A stretch of 64,000 nucleotides of DNA from Bacteroidia bacterium (GTDB lineage: Bacteria; Bacteroidota; Bacteroidia; Flavobacteriales; Flavobacteriaceae). This document shows, in pieces, positions 24,416 to 31,646 of this stretch. Position 1 is the first letter of the stretch; each line of letters begins with the position of its first letter. Under the pieces are notes generated by a model, which did not search any database, was not told the origin of the DNA, and saw only the letters and a program-made list of their open reading frames with translations. The stretch is from NCBI GenBank assembly GCA_030427865.1, contig JAUICK010000003.1:203018-267017 (forward strand), given 5' to 3'. Position numbers and translations under genes: made by a program.

Positions 24416-24499
24416 TTATTCGGGTTTTAAGACGAATTTTTACTTATTCGGGTTTTAAGACGAATTTTTACTTATTCGGGTTTTAAGGCTGATTTTTTT
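24416..24499. repeat. Three tandem 28-bp repeats upstream of satD
   Basis: Each unit begins TTATTCGGGTTTTAAG; the first two are identical over 28 bp and the third diverges after TTTTAAG. TTCG...CGAA gives each unit partial dyad symmetry. There are no spacers of unique sequence, so this is not a CRISPR array. It sits between the satD and uvrD starts. Confidence 0.9.
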
Positions 24500-24593
24500 T
24501 AAGAATAACTTGTGAATAAAAACTAACAACCTTGTTTTATAAAAACGAATAGTTTGGTTAATTTCACGTTTTTAAATTCTGTAAAACAAACAA

Positions 24594-26915
24594 TTGAATA
24601 CCTATTTAGATTCTTTAAACGAAGCGCAAAAACAAGCTGTAATTCAGAAAGATGGCCCAATGATTATTATTGCGGGCGCAGGTTCTGGAAAGACAAGAGT
24701 ATTAACCTACAGAATAGCGCATTTAATGCAGCAAGGTGTAGATGCTTTTAATATTTTGTCATTAACTTTTACCAATAAGGCTGCAAGAGAAATGAAAGAA
24801 AGAATTGCAGGAGTGGTAGGAGCTAGTGAAGCAAAAAATCTTTGGATGGGAACTTTTCACTCGGTTTTTGCAAGAATTTTACGCTCTGAAGCAGATAAAC
24901 TAGGTTTTCCATCAAATTTTACCATTTATGATACCCAAGATTCAGTTCGTTTGATAACAGCGATTATCAAAGAAATGAATTTAGATAAAGAACGCTACAA
25001 ACCCAAACAGATTTTAGGGCGAATTTCTTCTTTTAAAAACAGCTTAATTACAGTTAGAGCGTATTTTAATAATTCTGATTTACAAGAAGCAGATTTACAC
25101 GCAAGTAGACCAAAAGTTGGTGATATTTACGCAGCATATGTAGACAGATGTTTCAAGTCAGGAGCCATGGATTTTGACGATTTATTGCTAAGAACCAATG
25201 AGTTATTGGCACGTTTTCCAGATGTTTTGGCAAAATACCAAGATAGGTTTAGATATATAATGGTAGATGAGTATCAAGATACAAATCACTCGCAATATAT
25301 TATTGTAAGAGCTTTAGCAGATAAATTTGGTAATATTTGTGTGGTAGGAGATGATAGCCAAAGTATTTATAGTTTTAGAGGTGCAAATATTCAGAACATT
25401 TTAAATTTTCAGAAAGATTATCCTGATGTAAAAACTTTTAAGTTAGAGCAGAATTATCGTTCCACAAAAAATATCGTAAATGCTGCAAATTCTGTTATCG
25501 CAAAAAATAAAACCAAGTTAGATAAAGAGGTTTGGACTTCTAATGATGCTGGCGATTCCATAAATGTAATGCGTACAATTTCAGATGGAGAAGAAGGTCG
25601 ATTTGTGGCACAATCTATTTGGGAAAATATGATGAATCATCAATTAAAACCAGATGATTTTTGTGTTTTGTACAGAACAAACTCACAATCGAGAGCTATT
25701 GAAGATGCCTTAAGAAAAAAGAATATCGATTATAAAATTTATGGCGGAATCTCTTTTTATCAGCGTAAAGAAATCAAAGATATTTTATCGTATTTACGCA
25801 TTTTAATTAATCCAAATGATGAAGAAGCACTGAAAAGAATCATCAATTATCCTGCAAGAGGAATTGGCGCAACCACTATAGATAAGTTAACTATTGCTGC
25901 AAATCATTATAAAAAATCAATTTTTGAAATTATAAAATATATTGATAAAATCGATTTAAAAATAAATTCTGGAACAAAAAATAAACTTCAGAATTTTATG
26001 AATATGATTTTACGTTTGCAAATAGAATCGCAAACTAAAAATGCTTTTGAAATCGCAGAAATTGTAGTAAAACAAACACACCTCATCAAAGATTTAGAAA
26101 AAGATGGAACTCCAGAAGCAGTAAGTAAAGTAGAAAATGTTCAAGAATTGTTAAACGGAATTAAAGATTTTATTACTGATAAAATTGAAGAAGGAGAAGA
26201 TGCATCACTAACCTCATTTTTAGAAGATGTGGCTTTAGCAACAGATTTCGATGTCAAAAAAGAAGATGATAAGCCAACAGTGTCTTTAATGACCATTCAT
26301 CAATCTAAAGGTTTAGAGTATTTGTACGTTTATATTGTTGGATTGGAAGAAAACTTATTTCCTTCTGCAATGAGTATGAATACCAGAAGTGAGTTAGAAG
26401 AGGAGCGTAGATTATTTTATGTGGCTTTAACAAGAGCAGAAAAAGTGGCCTATTTGTCTTATGCACAAACACGTTACAGATGGGGGAAATTAGTAGATGC
26501 AGAACCCAGTCGTTTTTTAGAAGAAATAGACGATCAATTTTTATATTACATTACTCCAAAAGCTCCAGAACCCTCTGTTAACAGGTTTGTAGATAAAAGT
26601 ATTTTTGATGATGCACCAAAAAAAATTCGTTTTCAGAAACCAATTCAGCGTAAAAAAATGGAGCGTGATTTGGTAAAAAAGAAAGAAATCATTATTCCTA
26701 AAAACTTAAAAAAAGTTTCACAAGCCACATCAAAAACCAATTTATTTGATGATAGTGTTGCTGTAGGTAATATTGTAGAGCATAACAGATTTGGTGCAGG
26801 TGAAGTCATTGCCTTAGAAGGAAAAGGACCTAATAAAAAAGCGGAAATAAAGTTTAGTACAGTAGGGAAAAAGAAATTATTATTACAATTTGCTAAATTA
26901 AAAGTAATTGGATAA
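24594..26915 (+). CDS. uvrD: UvrD/PcrA-type 3'-5' DNA helicase
   Basis: 773 residues of superfamily 1A. Motifs: Q motif LNEAQKQAV, Walker A AGAGSGKTRVL, LTFTNKAAREMKER, VDEYQDTNHSQY (Walker B), GDDSQSIYSFRGA, QNYRSTKNI, and late motifs TIHQSKGLEYLYVYIVGLEE and EERRLFYVALTRAE. The C-terminal NIVEHNRFGAGEVIALEG is the Tudor-like tail typical of PcrA. It acts in nucleotide excision repair and removes RecA or stalled polymerases. The start is a TTG at 24594: an in-frame stop lies just upstream and the next ATG would cut into the Walker A region. Confidence 0.95.
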   Translation: MNTYLDSLNEAQKQAVIQKDGPMIIIAGAGSGKTRVLTYRIAHLMQQGVDAFNILSLTFTNKAAREMKERIAGVVGASEAKNLWMGTFHSVFARILRSEADKLGFPSNFTIYDTQDSVRLITAIIKEMNLDKERYKPKQILGRISSFKNSLITVRAYFNNSDLQEADLHASRPKVGDIYAAYVDRCFKSGAMDFDDLLLRTNELLARFPDVLAKYQDRFRYIMVDEYQDTNHSQYIIVRALADKFGNICVVGDDSQSIYSFRGANIQNILNFQKDYPDVKTFKLEQNYRSTKNIVNAANSVIAKNKTKLDKEVWTSNDAGDSINVMRTISDGEEGRFVAQSIWENMMNHQLKPDDFCVLYRTNSQSRAIEDALRKKNIDYKIYGGISFYQRKEIKDILSYLRILINPNDEEALKRIINYPARGIGATTIDKLTIAANHYKKSIFEIIKYIDKIDLKINSGTKNKLQNFMNMILRLQIESQTKNAFEIAEIVVKQTHLIKDLEKDGTPEAVSKVENVQELLNGIKDFITDKIEEGEDASLTSFLEDVALATDFDVKKEDDKPTVSLMTIHQSKGLEYLYVYIVGLEENLFPSAMSMNTRSELEEERRLFYVALTRAEKVAYLSYAQTRYRWGKLVDAEPSRFLEEIDDQFLYYITPKAPEPSVNRFVDKSIFDDAPKKIRFQKPIQRKKMERDLVKKKEIIIPKNLKKVSQATSKTNLFDDSVAVGNIVEHNRFGAGEVIALEGKGPNKKAEIKFSTVGKKKLLLQFAKLKVIG

Positions 26916-27055
26916 TTAATTACAAAATCATCATTACTAATTCGTAATTATTAATTATTTTGCAACGTTAAATAGCTACAAAAATAAGTTGTCAGTTCAA
27001 GTATTTTTATCACAGAATAAAAAGCTTTTAGAACACACTTCACAAAAACAAATAA

Positions 27056-27703
27056 ATGACATTCGATTTAGAATACAATTCAGAAAGACCGTTAATGATT
27101 ATCCCAGAATACGGCAGACATATTCAAAAACTAGTAGACCATTGTGTTGCTTTAGAAACTAAAGAAGAACGCGATAAAATGGCAAAAGCCATTGTAGATG
27201 TTATGGGGAATTTACAACCCCATTTACGAGATGTACCCGATTTTAAGCATAAACTTTGGGATCAATTGTATATCATGTCAGATTTTAAATTAGATGCAAA
27301 TTCACCTTATCCGCAACCATCTAAAGAAGAATTGCAAGAAAAACCAGAAGCTTTAGCCTACCCAAAATCAGCATCAAGATATCGTTATTATGGAAACAAC
27401 ATTCAAACTATGATAGATGTTGCTTTGAGTTGGGAAGAAGGTGAAAAAAGAGAAGCTTTGGTATTTACAATAGCCAACCATATGAAAAAGTGTTACTTAA
27501 ATTGGAATAAAGACACCGTAGATGATGCAGTAATTTTTAATCATTTATATGATTTGTCTGATGGAAAATTAGATTTAAGAAATACAGAAGAAGAATTGAC
27601 AGATAGTAAAAATCTATTGAAAAAAAGAAACTCGCAAGGTCAAAATCATTCCAAAAGTAATCACAAGAAACAACATCATAATAAAAACAGAAAAAGATAT
27701 TAG
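27056..27703 (+). CDS. DUF4290 family protein
   Basis: 215 residues, a Bacteroidota-specific family of unknown function. Recognisable blocks are LEYNSERPLMIIPEYGRHIQ at the N terminus, MGNLQPHLRDVPDFKHKLWDQLYIMSDFKLD, and RYRYYGNNIQTMID. The last 25 residues are a very basic, His/Lys/Asn-rich tail that might bind RNA. It precedes murA by four bases, so the two are co-transcribed; the arrangement DUF4290-murA is frequent in this phylum by my recollection, hinting at a cell-envelope or growth role. Confidence 0.85.
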   Translation: MTFDLEYNSERPLMIIPEYGRHIQKLVDHCVALETKEERDKMAKAIVDVMGNLQPHLRDVPDFKHKLWDQLYIMSDFKLDANSPYPQPSKEELQEKPEALAYPKSASRYRYYGNNIQTMIDVALSWEEGEKREALVFTIANHMKKCYLNWNKDTVDDAVIFNHLYDLSDGKLDLRNTEEELTDSKNLLKKRNSQGQNHSKSNHKKQHHNKNRKRY

Positions 27704-27706
27704 TCA

Positions 27707-29017
27707 ATGGCATCATTTAAAATTGAAGGTGGTCATAAATTAAACGGAACAATAACACCACAAGGAGCAAAAAACGAAGTTTTACAAATATTATGTGCGG
27801 TTTTACTAACTCCAGAAAGAGTTGTTGTAAATAATGTTCCAGATATAATTGATGTTAATAAACTCATTTTTATTTTAGGTGAATTAGGAGTTAAAGTCGA
27901 AAAATTGAGTGCTAATTCTTATGCCTTTCAAGCAGATGAAATTGATTTACCCTATTTAGAATCCGATGATTTTAAACGTGATGGAAGCTCGTTAAGAGGT
28001 TCTATTATGATCGTTGGACCATTATTAGCTCGTTTTGGCAGAGGATATATTCCACGTCCAGGGGGAGACAAAATTGGTCGTAGACGTTTAGATACACATT
28101 TCGAAGGTTTTATTAGACTTGGCGCTAAATTTAGATACAATAAAGAAGAAAAGTTTTATGGTGTAGAAGCAGATGAACTTTTCGGAACAGATATGTTATT
28201 AGATGAGGCTTCTGTTACAGGAACTGCAAACATTATTATGGCAGCAGTCTTAGCAACAGGCACAACAACAATTTACAATGCTGCTTGCGAACCTTACATT
28301 CAACAATTGTGTAAAATGTTAAATGCTATGGGGGCAAAAATTGAAGGTGTAGGTTCTAATTTGTTAAAAATAACAGGTGTTGATGCTCTAAGTGGATGTG
28401 AGCACACAGTTTTACCGGATATGATTGAAATTGGTTCTTGGATTGGTGTAGCAGTTATGACACAATCAGAACTAACCATCAAGAACGTAAGTTGGGAGAA
28501 TTTAGGTCAAATACCCAATGTGTTCAGAAAATTAGGAATTCAGCTAGAAAAAAGAGGTGATGATATTTACATTCCCGAACAAAATTCATACGAAATTCAA
28601 AACTATATAGATGGCTCTGTTTTAACAGTTGCAGATGCACCTTGGCCAGGTTTTACTCCAGATTTATTAAGTATTGTTTTGGTCATTGCTACTCAAGCAA
28701 AAGGAACGGTTTTAATTCATCAAAAAATGTTTGAAAGCCGCTTATTTTTTGTCGATAAATTGATTGATATGGGTGCTAAAGTAATTTTATGTGATCCACA
28801 TAGAGCAACCGTAATTGGGCATAATTTCCAGAGTCAATTAAAAGCAACTAAAATGACTTCTCCAGACATTAGAGCAGGTATTTCTCTTTTAATTGCAGCA
28901 CTTTCTGCCAACGGAACAAGTATCATTAATAATATAGAACAAATAGACAGAGGTTACGAAAATATCGAAGCACGATTAAAATCTATTGGTGCCAAAATTG
29001 AAAGAATAAACGATTAA
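27707..29017 (+). CDS. murA: UDP-N-acetylglucosamine 1-carboxyvinyltransferase with Asp at the active-site Cys position
   Basis: 436 residues, the EPSP-synthase fold enzyme that transfers enolpyruvate from PEP to UDP-GlcNAc, the first committed step of peptidoglycan synthesis. The N terminus IEGGHKLNGTITPQGAKNE carries the catalytic Lys/Asn pair, and the loop reads RPGGDKIGRRRLDTH where most MurA proteins have PGGCAIGxRPVD. Thus Asp121 replaces the Cys alkylated by fosfomycin. Asp variants elsewhere (Mycobacterium, Chlamydia) are active and fosfomycin resistant. No second murA copy is in the window. Confidence 0.94.
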   Translation: MASFKIEGGHKLNGTITPQGAKNEVLQILCAVLLTPERVVVNNVPDIIDVNKLIFILGELGVKVEKLSANSYAFQADEIDLPYLESDDFKRDGSSLRGSIMIVGPLLARFGRGYIPRPGGDKIGRRRLDTHFEGFIRLGAKFRYNKEEKFYGVEADELFGTDMLLDEASVTGTANIIMAAVLATGTTTIYNAACEPYIQQLCKMLNAMGAKIEGVGSNLLKITGVDALSGCEHTVLPDMIEIGSWIGVAVMTQSELTIKNVSWENLGQIPNVFRKLGIQLEKRGDDIYIPEQNSYEIQNYIDGSVLTVADAPWPGFTPDLLSIVLVIATQAKGTVLIHQKMFESRLFFVDKLIDMGAKVILCDPHRATVIGHNFQSQLKATKMTSPDIRAGISLLIAALSANGTSIINNIEQIDRGYENIEARLKSIGAKIERIND

Positions 29018-29022
29018 TTTTT

Positions 29023-29113
29023 TTAGAAGCTGTTTCCTGCTTTCGCTACTCGCTTTTTGTTTTTACAAACAAAAGAGCTCAAACAAACCGCTCAATCAGG
29101 GCTAAACAATTTG
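29023..29113. repeat. Putative dispersed repeat downstream of murA
   Basis: The segment opens AAGCTGTTTCCTGCTTTCGC, contains CTTTTTGTTT-TTAC-AAACAAAAG as an internal hairpin, and ends near CTCAATCAGGGCTAAACA. I recall similar GC-richer islands between genes in Flavobacteriaceae, but there is only this copy here. Confidence 0.4.
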
Positions 29114-29136
29114 CCAGCTTAAAGAAAATAGAAATT

Positions 29137-29166
29137 AAAATAGTGTCAGTTTGACACTATTTTTTT
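29137..29166. promoter_or_regulatory. Perfect inverted repeat upstream of grpE (activator site or terminator)
   Basis: TAGTGTCA-GTT-TGACACTA (29141-29159) is a perfect dyad followed by seven T. It could end murA read-through, or serve as a regulator site 20 bases upstream of the sigma-54-like promoter. Confidence 0.55.
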
Positions 29167-29167
29167 A

Positions 29168-29186
29168 TTGGCAACATTTTTGCCAA
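29168..29186 (+). promoter_or_regulatory. Sigma-54-type (-24/-12) promoter of grpE-dnaJ
   Basis: TTGGCAACATTTTTGCCA has GG at 29170-29171 and GC at 29182-29183, separated by exactly ten bases as in RpoN promoters (TGGCAC-N5-TTGCA). Transcription would start near 29195, about 25 bases before the grpE ATG. The same bases are also an inverted repeat, so a repressor site is an alternative. Confidence 0.55.
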
Positions 29187-29218
29187 TAAATTGTGTACAA
29201 TTTAACGATTACAAAGAA

Positions 29219-29767
29219 ATGAGTAAGAAAGAAAATATAAAAGAAGAAGAAATAATAAACGAGCAAGAAACTGTGCAAGTAGAAGAAAATCAAGAGATTG
29301 AAGAAGTTGTAGAGAAAGAAGAACCTACTGCAGAAGAATTAATTCAAGCAGAAAAAGATAAATTTTTACGTTTATTTGCTGAGTTCGAAAATTATAAAAA
29401 AAGAACCTCTCGAGAAAGAATAGAATTATTTAAAACAGCAGGACAAGAATTAATGACATCTTTACTGCCAATTGTAGATGATTTCGAAAGAGCACTGACA
29501 CATATAGAAGAAGACAAAGAAGCAGAAGAATTAAGAAAAGGTGTGTTATTAATTTACAACAAGTTTTACAATACATTAGAGCAAAAAGGATTATCTAAAT
29601 TAGAAGTAAAACAAGGTGATGCTTTTGATGCAGAAATTCATGAAGCAATTACACAAATCCCTGCTCCTTCAAAAGATTTAAAAGGAAAAGTAATAGATTG
29701 TGTAGAAAAAGGATACAAATTAGGAGATAAAATTATTCGTTACCCAAAAGTGGTAATAGGACAGTAA
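29219..29767 (+). CDS. grpE: Nucleotide exchange factor GrpE
   Basis: 182 residues from the ATG at 29219 (MSKKENIKEEE). An upstream TTG at 29168 would add 17 residues but lies inside the promoter, so I reject it. GrpE releases ADP from DnaK. The acidic N-terminal tail is followed by the coiled-coil dimerisation helix (EKDKFLRLFAEFENYKKRTSRER, written here as adjoining parts) and the beta-wing region LEVKQGDAFDAEIHEAI. The C-terminal GYKLGDKIIRYPKVVIG is characteristic. dnaJ follows after an 84-base gap filled by a palindromic repeat; dnaK is not nearby. Confidence 0.94.
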   Translation: MSKKENIKEEEIINEQETVQVEENQEIEEVVEKEEPTAEELIQAEKDKFLRLFAEFENYKKRTSRERIELFKTAGQELMTSLLPIVDDFERALTHIEEDKEAEELRKGVLLIYNKFYNTLEQKGLSKLEVKQGDAFDAEIHEAITQIPAPSKDLKGKVIDCVEKGYKLGDKIIRYPKVVIGQ

Positions 29768-29772
29768 GTTCC

Positions 29773-29840
29773 TGTCATTCCTGTAAATGCAGGAATCTCA
29801 TCATAAATAAAAAATAGGTTCCTGTTTTACAGGAATGACA
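29773..29840. repeat. Palindromic repeat, family C, between grpE and dnaJ
   Basis: TGTCATTCCTGTAAATGCAG (29773-29792) is inverted against CTGTTTTACAGGAATGACA (29822-29840), giving stems of about 25 bases with few mismatches. It fills the spacer of a heat-shock operon and would form a strong hairpin in the mRNA. Confidence 0.8.
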
Positions 29841-29851
29841 ATGAAAACAAA

Positions 29852-30982
29852 ATGGCAAAACAAGATTTTTACGAAATATTAGGTATATCTAAATCAGCAT
29901 CTCAAGCTGAAATCAAAAAAGCCTATAGAAAAATGGCTATTAAATATCATCCAGATAAAAATCCTGGAGATAAAACAGCTGAAGAAAATTTTAAAAAGGC
30001 AGCAGAGGCTTACGAAGTTTTGAGTGATGAAAACAAAAAAGCACGTTACGATCAATATGGTCATGCTGCTTTTGATGGCCCTCAAGGTGGAGGAGGTTTT
30101 GGTGGAGGCATGAACATGGATGACATTTTTAGCCAGTTTGGAGATATTTTTGGCGGTGGCGGTTTCGGCGGTGGCTTTGGAGGTTTTGGTGGTGCAAGTC
30201 AACGTCAAGCAAGAGTTAAAGGAAGTAATATGCGTATTCGTGTAAAACTAACTTTAGAAGAAATTGCCAAAGGAATTGAGAAAAAAGTAAAAGTTCGTAG
30301 AAAAGTACAAGCAGATGGCGTAACTTATAAAACTTGTACAACTTGTAATGGTTCTGGTCAGCAAATGCGTGTAACAAATACCATTTTAGGTAGAATGCAA
30401 ACAGCAACTACCTGTGGAACATGTTCTGGAGCAGGTGAAATTATGAGTAGTAAACCTAATGGTGCAGATGCACAAGGTCTAATAATAAAAGAAGAAACAG
30501 TTTCTATTAATATTCCTGCTGGTGTTACAGAAGGTGTTCAATTAAAAGTAGGAGGTAAGGGTAATGAAGCTCCTGGTAAAAACTCGATTGCTGGAGATTT
30601 GTTAGTGTTAATTGAAGAAATTCCTCATGAAAATTTAAAAAGAGAAGGAACTAACATTCACTACGATTTATATATTAATTTTTCTGAAGCTGTTTTGGGT
30701 ACTAGTAAAGAAGTAGAAACGGTAACAGGTAAAGTAAAGATAAAAATTGAAGCAGGAACACAATCTGGAAAAATTTTAAGGCTCAAAGGAAAAGGTTTAC
30801 CAAGCATAGAACGTTATGGAACAGGCGATTTCTTGATACATATTAACGTCTGGACACCACAAGAATTAAATAAAGAGCAAAGACAATTCTTTGAAAAAAT
30901 GTCTGAAAATGAAAACTTTACACCAACACCAAACAAATCAGACAAATCATTTTTTGAAAAAGTAAAAGACATGTTTTCATAA
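29852..30982 (+). CDS. dnaJ: Chaperone DnaJ with reduced zinc-finger region
   Basis: 376 residues: J domain (1-70, with HPDKNPGD), Gly/Phe-rich linker (75-115), zinc-binding region, and C-terminal substrate-binding domains. DnaJ delivers unfolded clients to DnaK and stimulates its ATPase. Only two CxxCxGxG motifs are visible (CTTCNGSG and CGTCSGAG) where E. coli-type DnaJ has four; the positions of motifs 1 and 4 read VQADGVTYK and SSKPNGADAQG. One zinc site rather than two is therefore predicted. I believe this is usual in Flavobacteriaceae. It is in an operon with grpE. Confidence 0.94.
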   Translation: MAKQDFYEILGISKSASQAEIKKAYRKMAIKYHPDKNPGDKTAEENFKKAAEAYEVLSDENKKARYDQYGHAAFDGPQGGGGFGGGMNMDDIFSQFGDIFGGGGFGGGFGGFGGASQRQARVKGSNMRIRVKLTLEEIAKGIEKKVKVRRKVQADGVTYKTCTTCNGSGQQMRVTNTILGRMQTATTCGTCSGAGEIMSSKPNGADAQGLIIKEETVSINIPAGVTEGVQLKVGGKGNEAPGKNSIAGDLLVLIEEIPHENLKREGTNIHYDLYINFSEAVLGTSKEVETVTGKVKIKIEAGTQSGKILRLKGKGLPSIERYGTGDFLIHINVWTPQELNKEQRQFFEKMSENENFTPTPNKSDKSFFEKVKDMFS

Positions 30983-31032
30983 ACTTATGTTAAGAAATAT
31001 ATAAATCTGAGTTTTTTTTTAAAAAAATGTTT

Positions 31033-31140
31033 TTTGTAAGATTATTTAATTTATATTTGTAGAGTTGTTGATTTAATCAGCAACACTTTTTCTTTTTCAT
31101 AGCAATTTTTCCCACTCAAATTTTGAGTGGGTTTTTTTTA
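31033..31140 (+). ncRNA. Candidate small RNA with own promoter and terminator
   Basis: TTTG (31033-31036) and TATATTTG (31052-31059) form a promoter-like pair. They are followed by a GTTGTTGATT/AATCAGCAAC hairpin (31064-31084), a pyrimidine-rich linker, and a strong terminator CCCACTCAAA/TTTGAGTGGG plus eight T (31111-31139). The product would be about 75 nucleotides. Alternatively the hairpins are only tandem terminators after dnaJ. Confidence 0.4.
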
Positions 31141-31171
31141 TAAAAAAAGATTGGTATAAATTAATATAGAA

Positions 31172-31465
31172 ATAGCAGACTTATCTTATCGACTTGTTTT
31201 GCAAGTAGGAAAGTCCGGACACCAAAGAGTACGCATAGCGGATAACATCCGTCCAACGTGAGTTGAGGACCAGTGCAACAGAAAGAATGTACAGTTAGGC
31301 TGTAGTGAAACCAGGTAAACTCTATGCGGTGCAATGCCATGTATATTAGAGCTTAAGAGTTACTCGCTCGATTCTAAAGGGTAGGCAGATAGATTCTAAG
31401 AGTAATTTTAGAACTAGATAAATGATAAGACTAGACAGAATTCGGCTTATTAGTCTGCTTTTTCT
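31172..31465 (+). ncRNA. rnpB: RNase P RNA
   Basis: The catalytic RNA that trims tRNA 5' leaders. Recognisable signatures are AGGAAAGTCCGGACACC (31207-31223), the ACAGAAA segment, GTGAAACCAGGTAAACTC, CGGTGCAATGCC, and the 3' ACAGAATTCGGCTTAT (about 31435-31450). The 5' AGCAGACT and 3' AGTCTGCT close the P1 stem. A short T-run after P1 probably ends transcription. Confidence 0.95.
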
Positions 31466-31605
31466 ATAATTTTACGAAATCTTTAAAATAAATTAAAAAA
31501 AGAGTCTTTTTATTGATTTAAATTCATGTTTTTTTAAAATAACTTTTTTTTATTCATTAATTAGTGCTATCTATTATTTATCTTTTAAAATTCAGTTAAA
31601 TAACT

Positions 31606-31613
31606 TAAATTTG
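31606..31613 (+). promoter_or_regulatory. -7 promoter box of the aconitase gene
   Basis: TAAATTTG matches TAnnTTTG and lies 33 bases before the ATG at 31647. The -33 element is not clear. Confidence 0.5.
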
Positions 31614-31646
31614 TGCTACAAAAAATTATCTTAAAACAAATATAAT

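Noticed and set aside
24416..24499. CRISPR-like array of three repeats
   Set aside because: The 28-bp units are head-to-tail without spacers and there are no cas genes.
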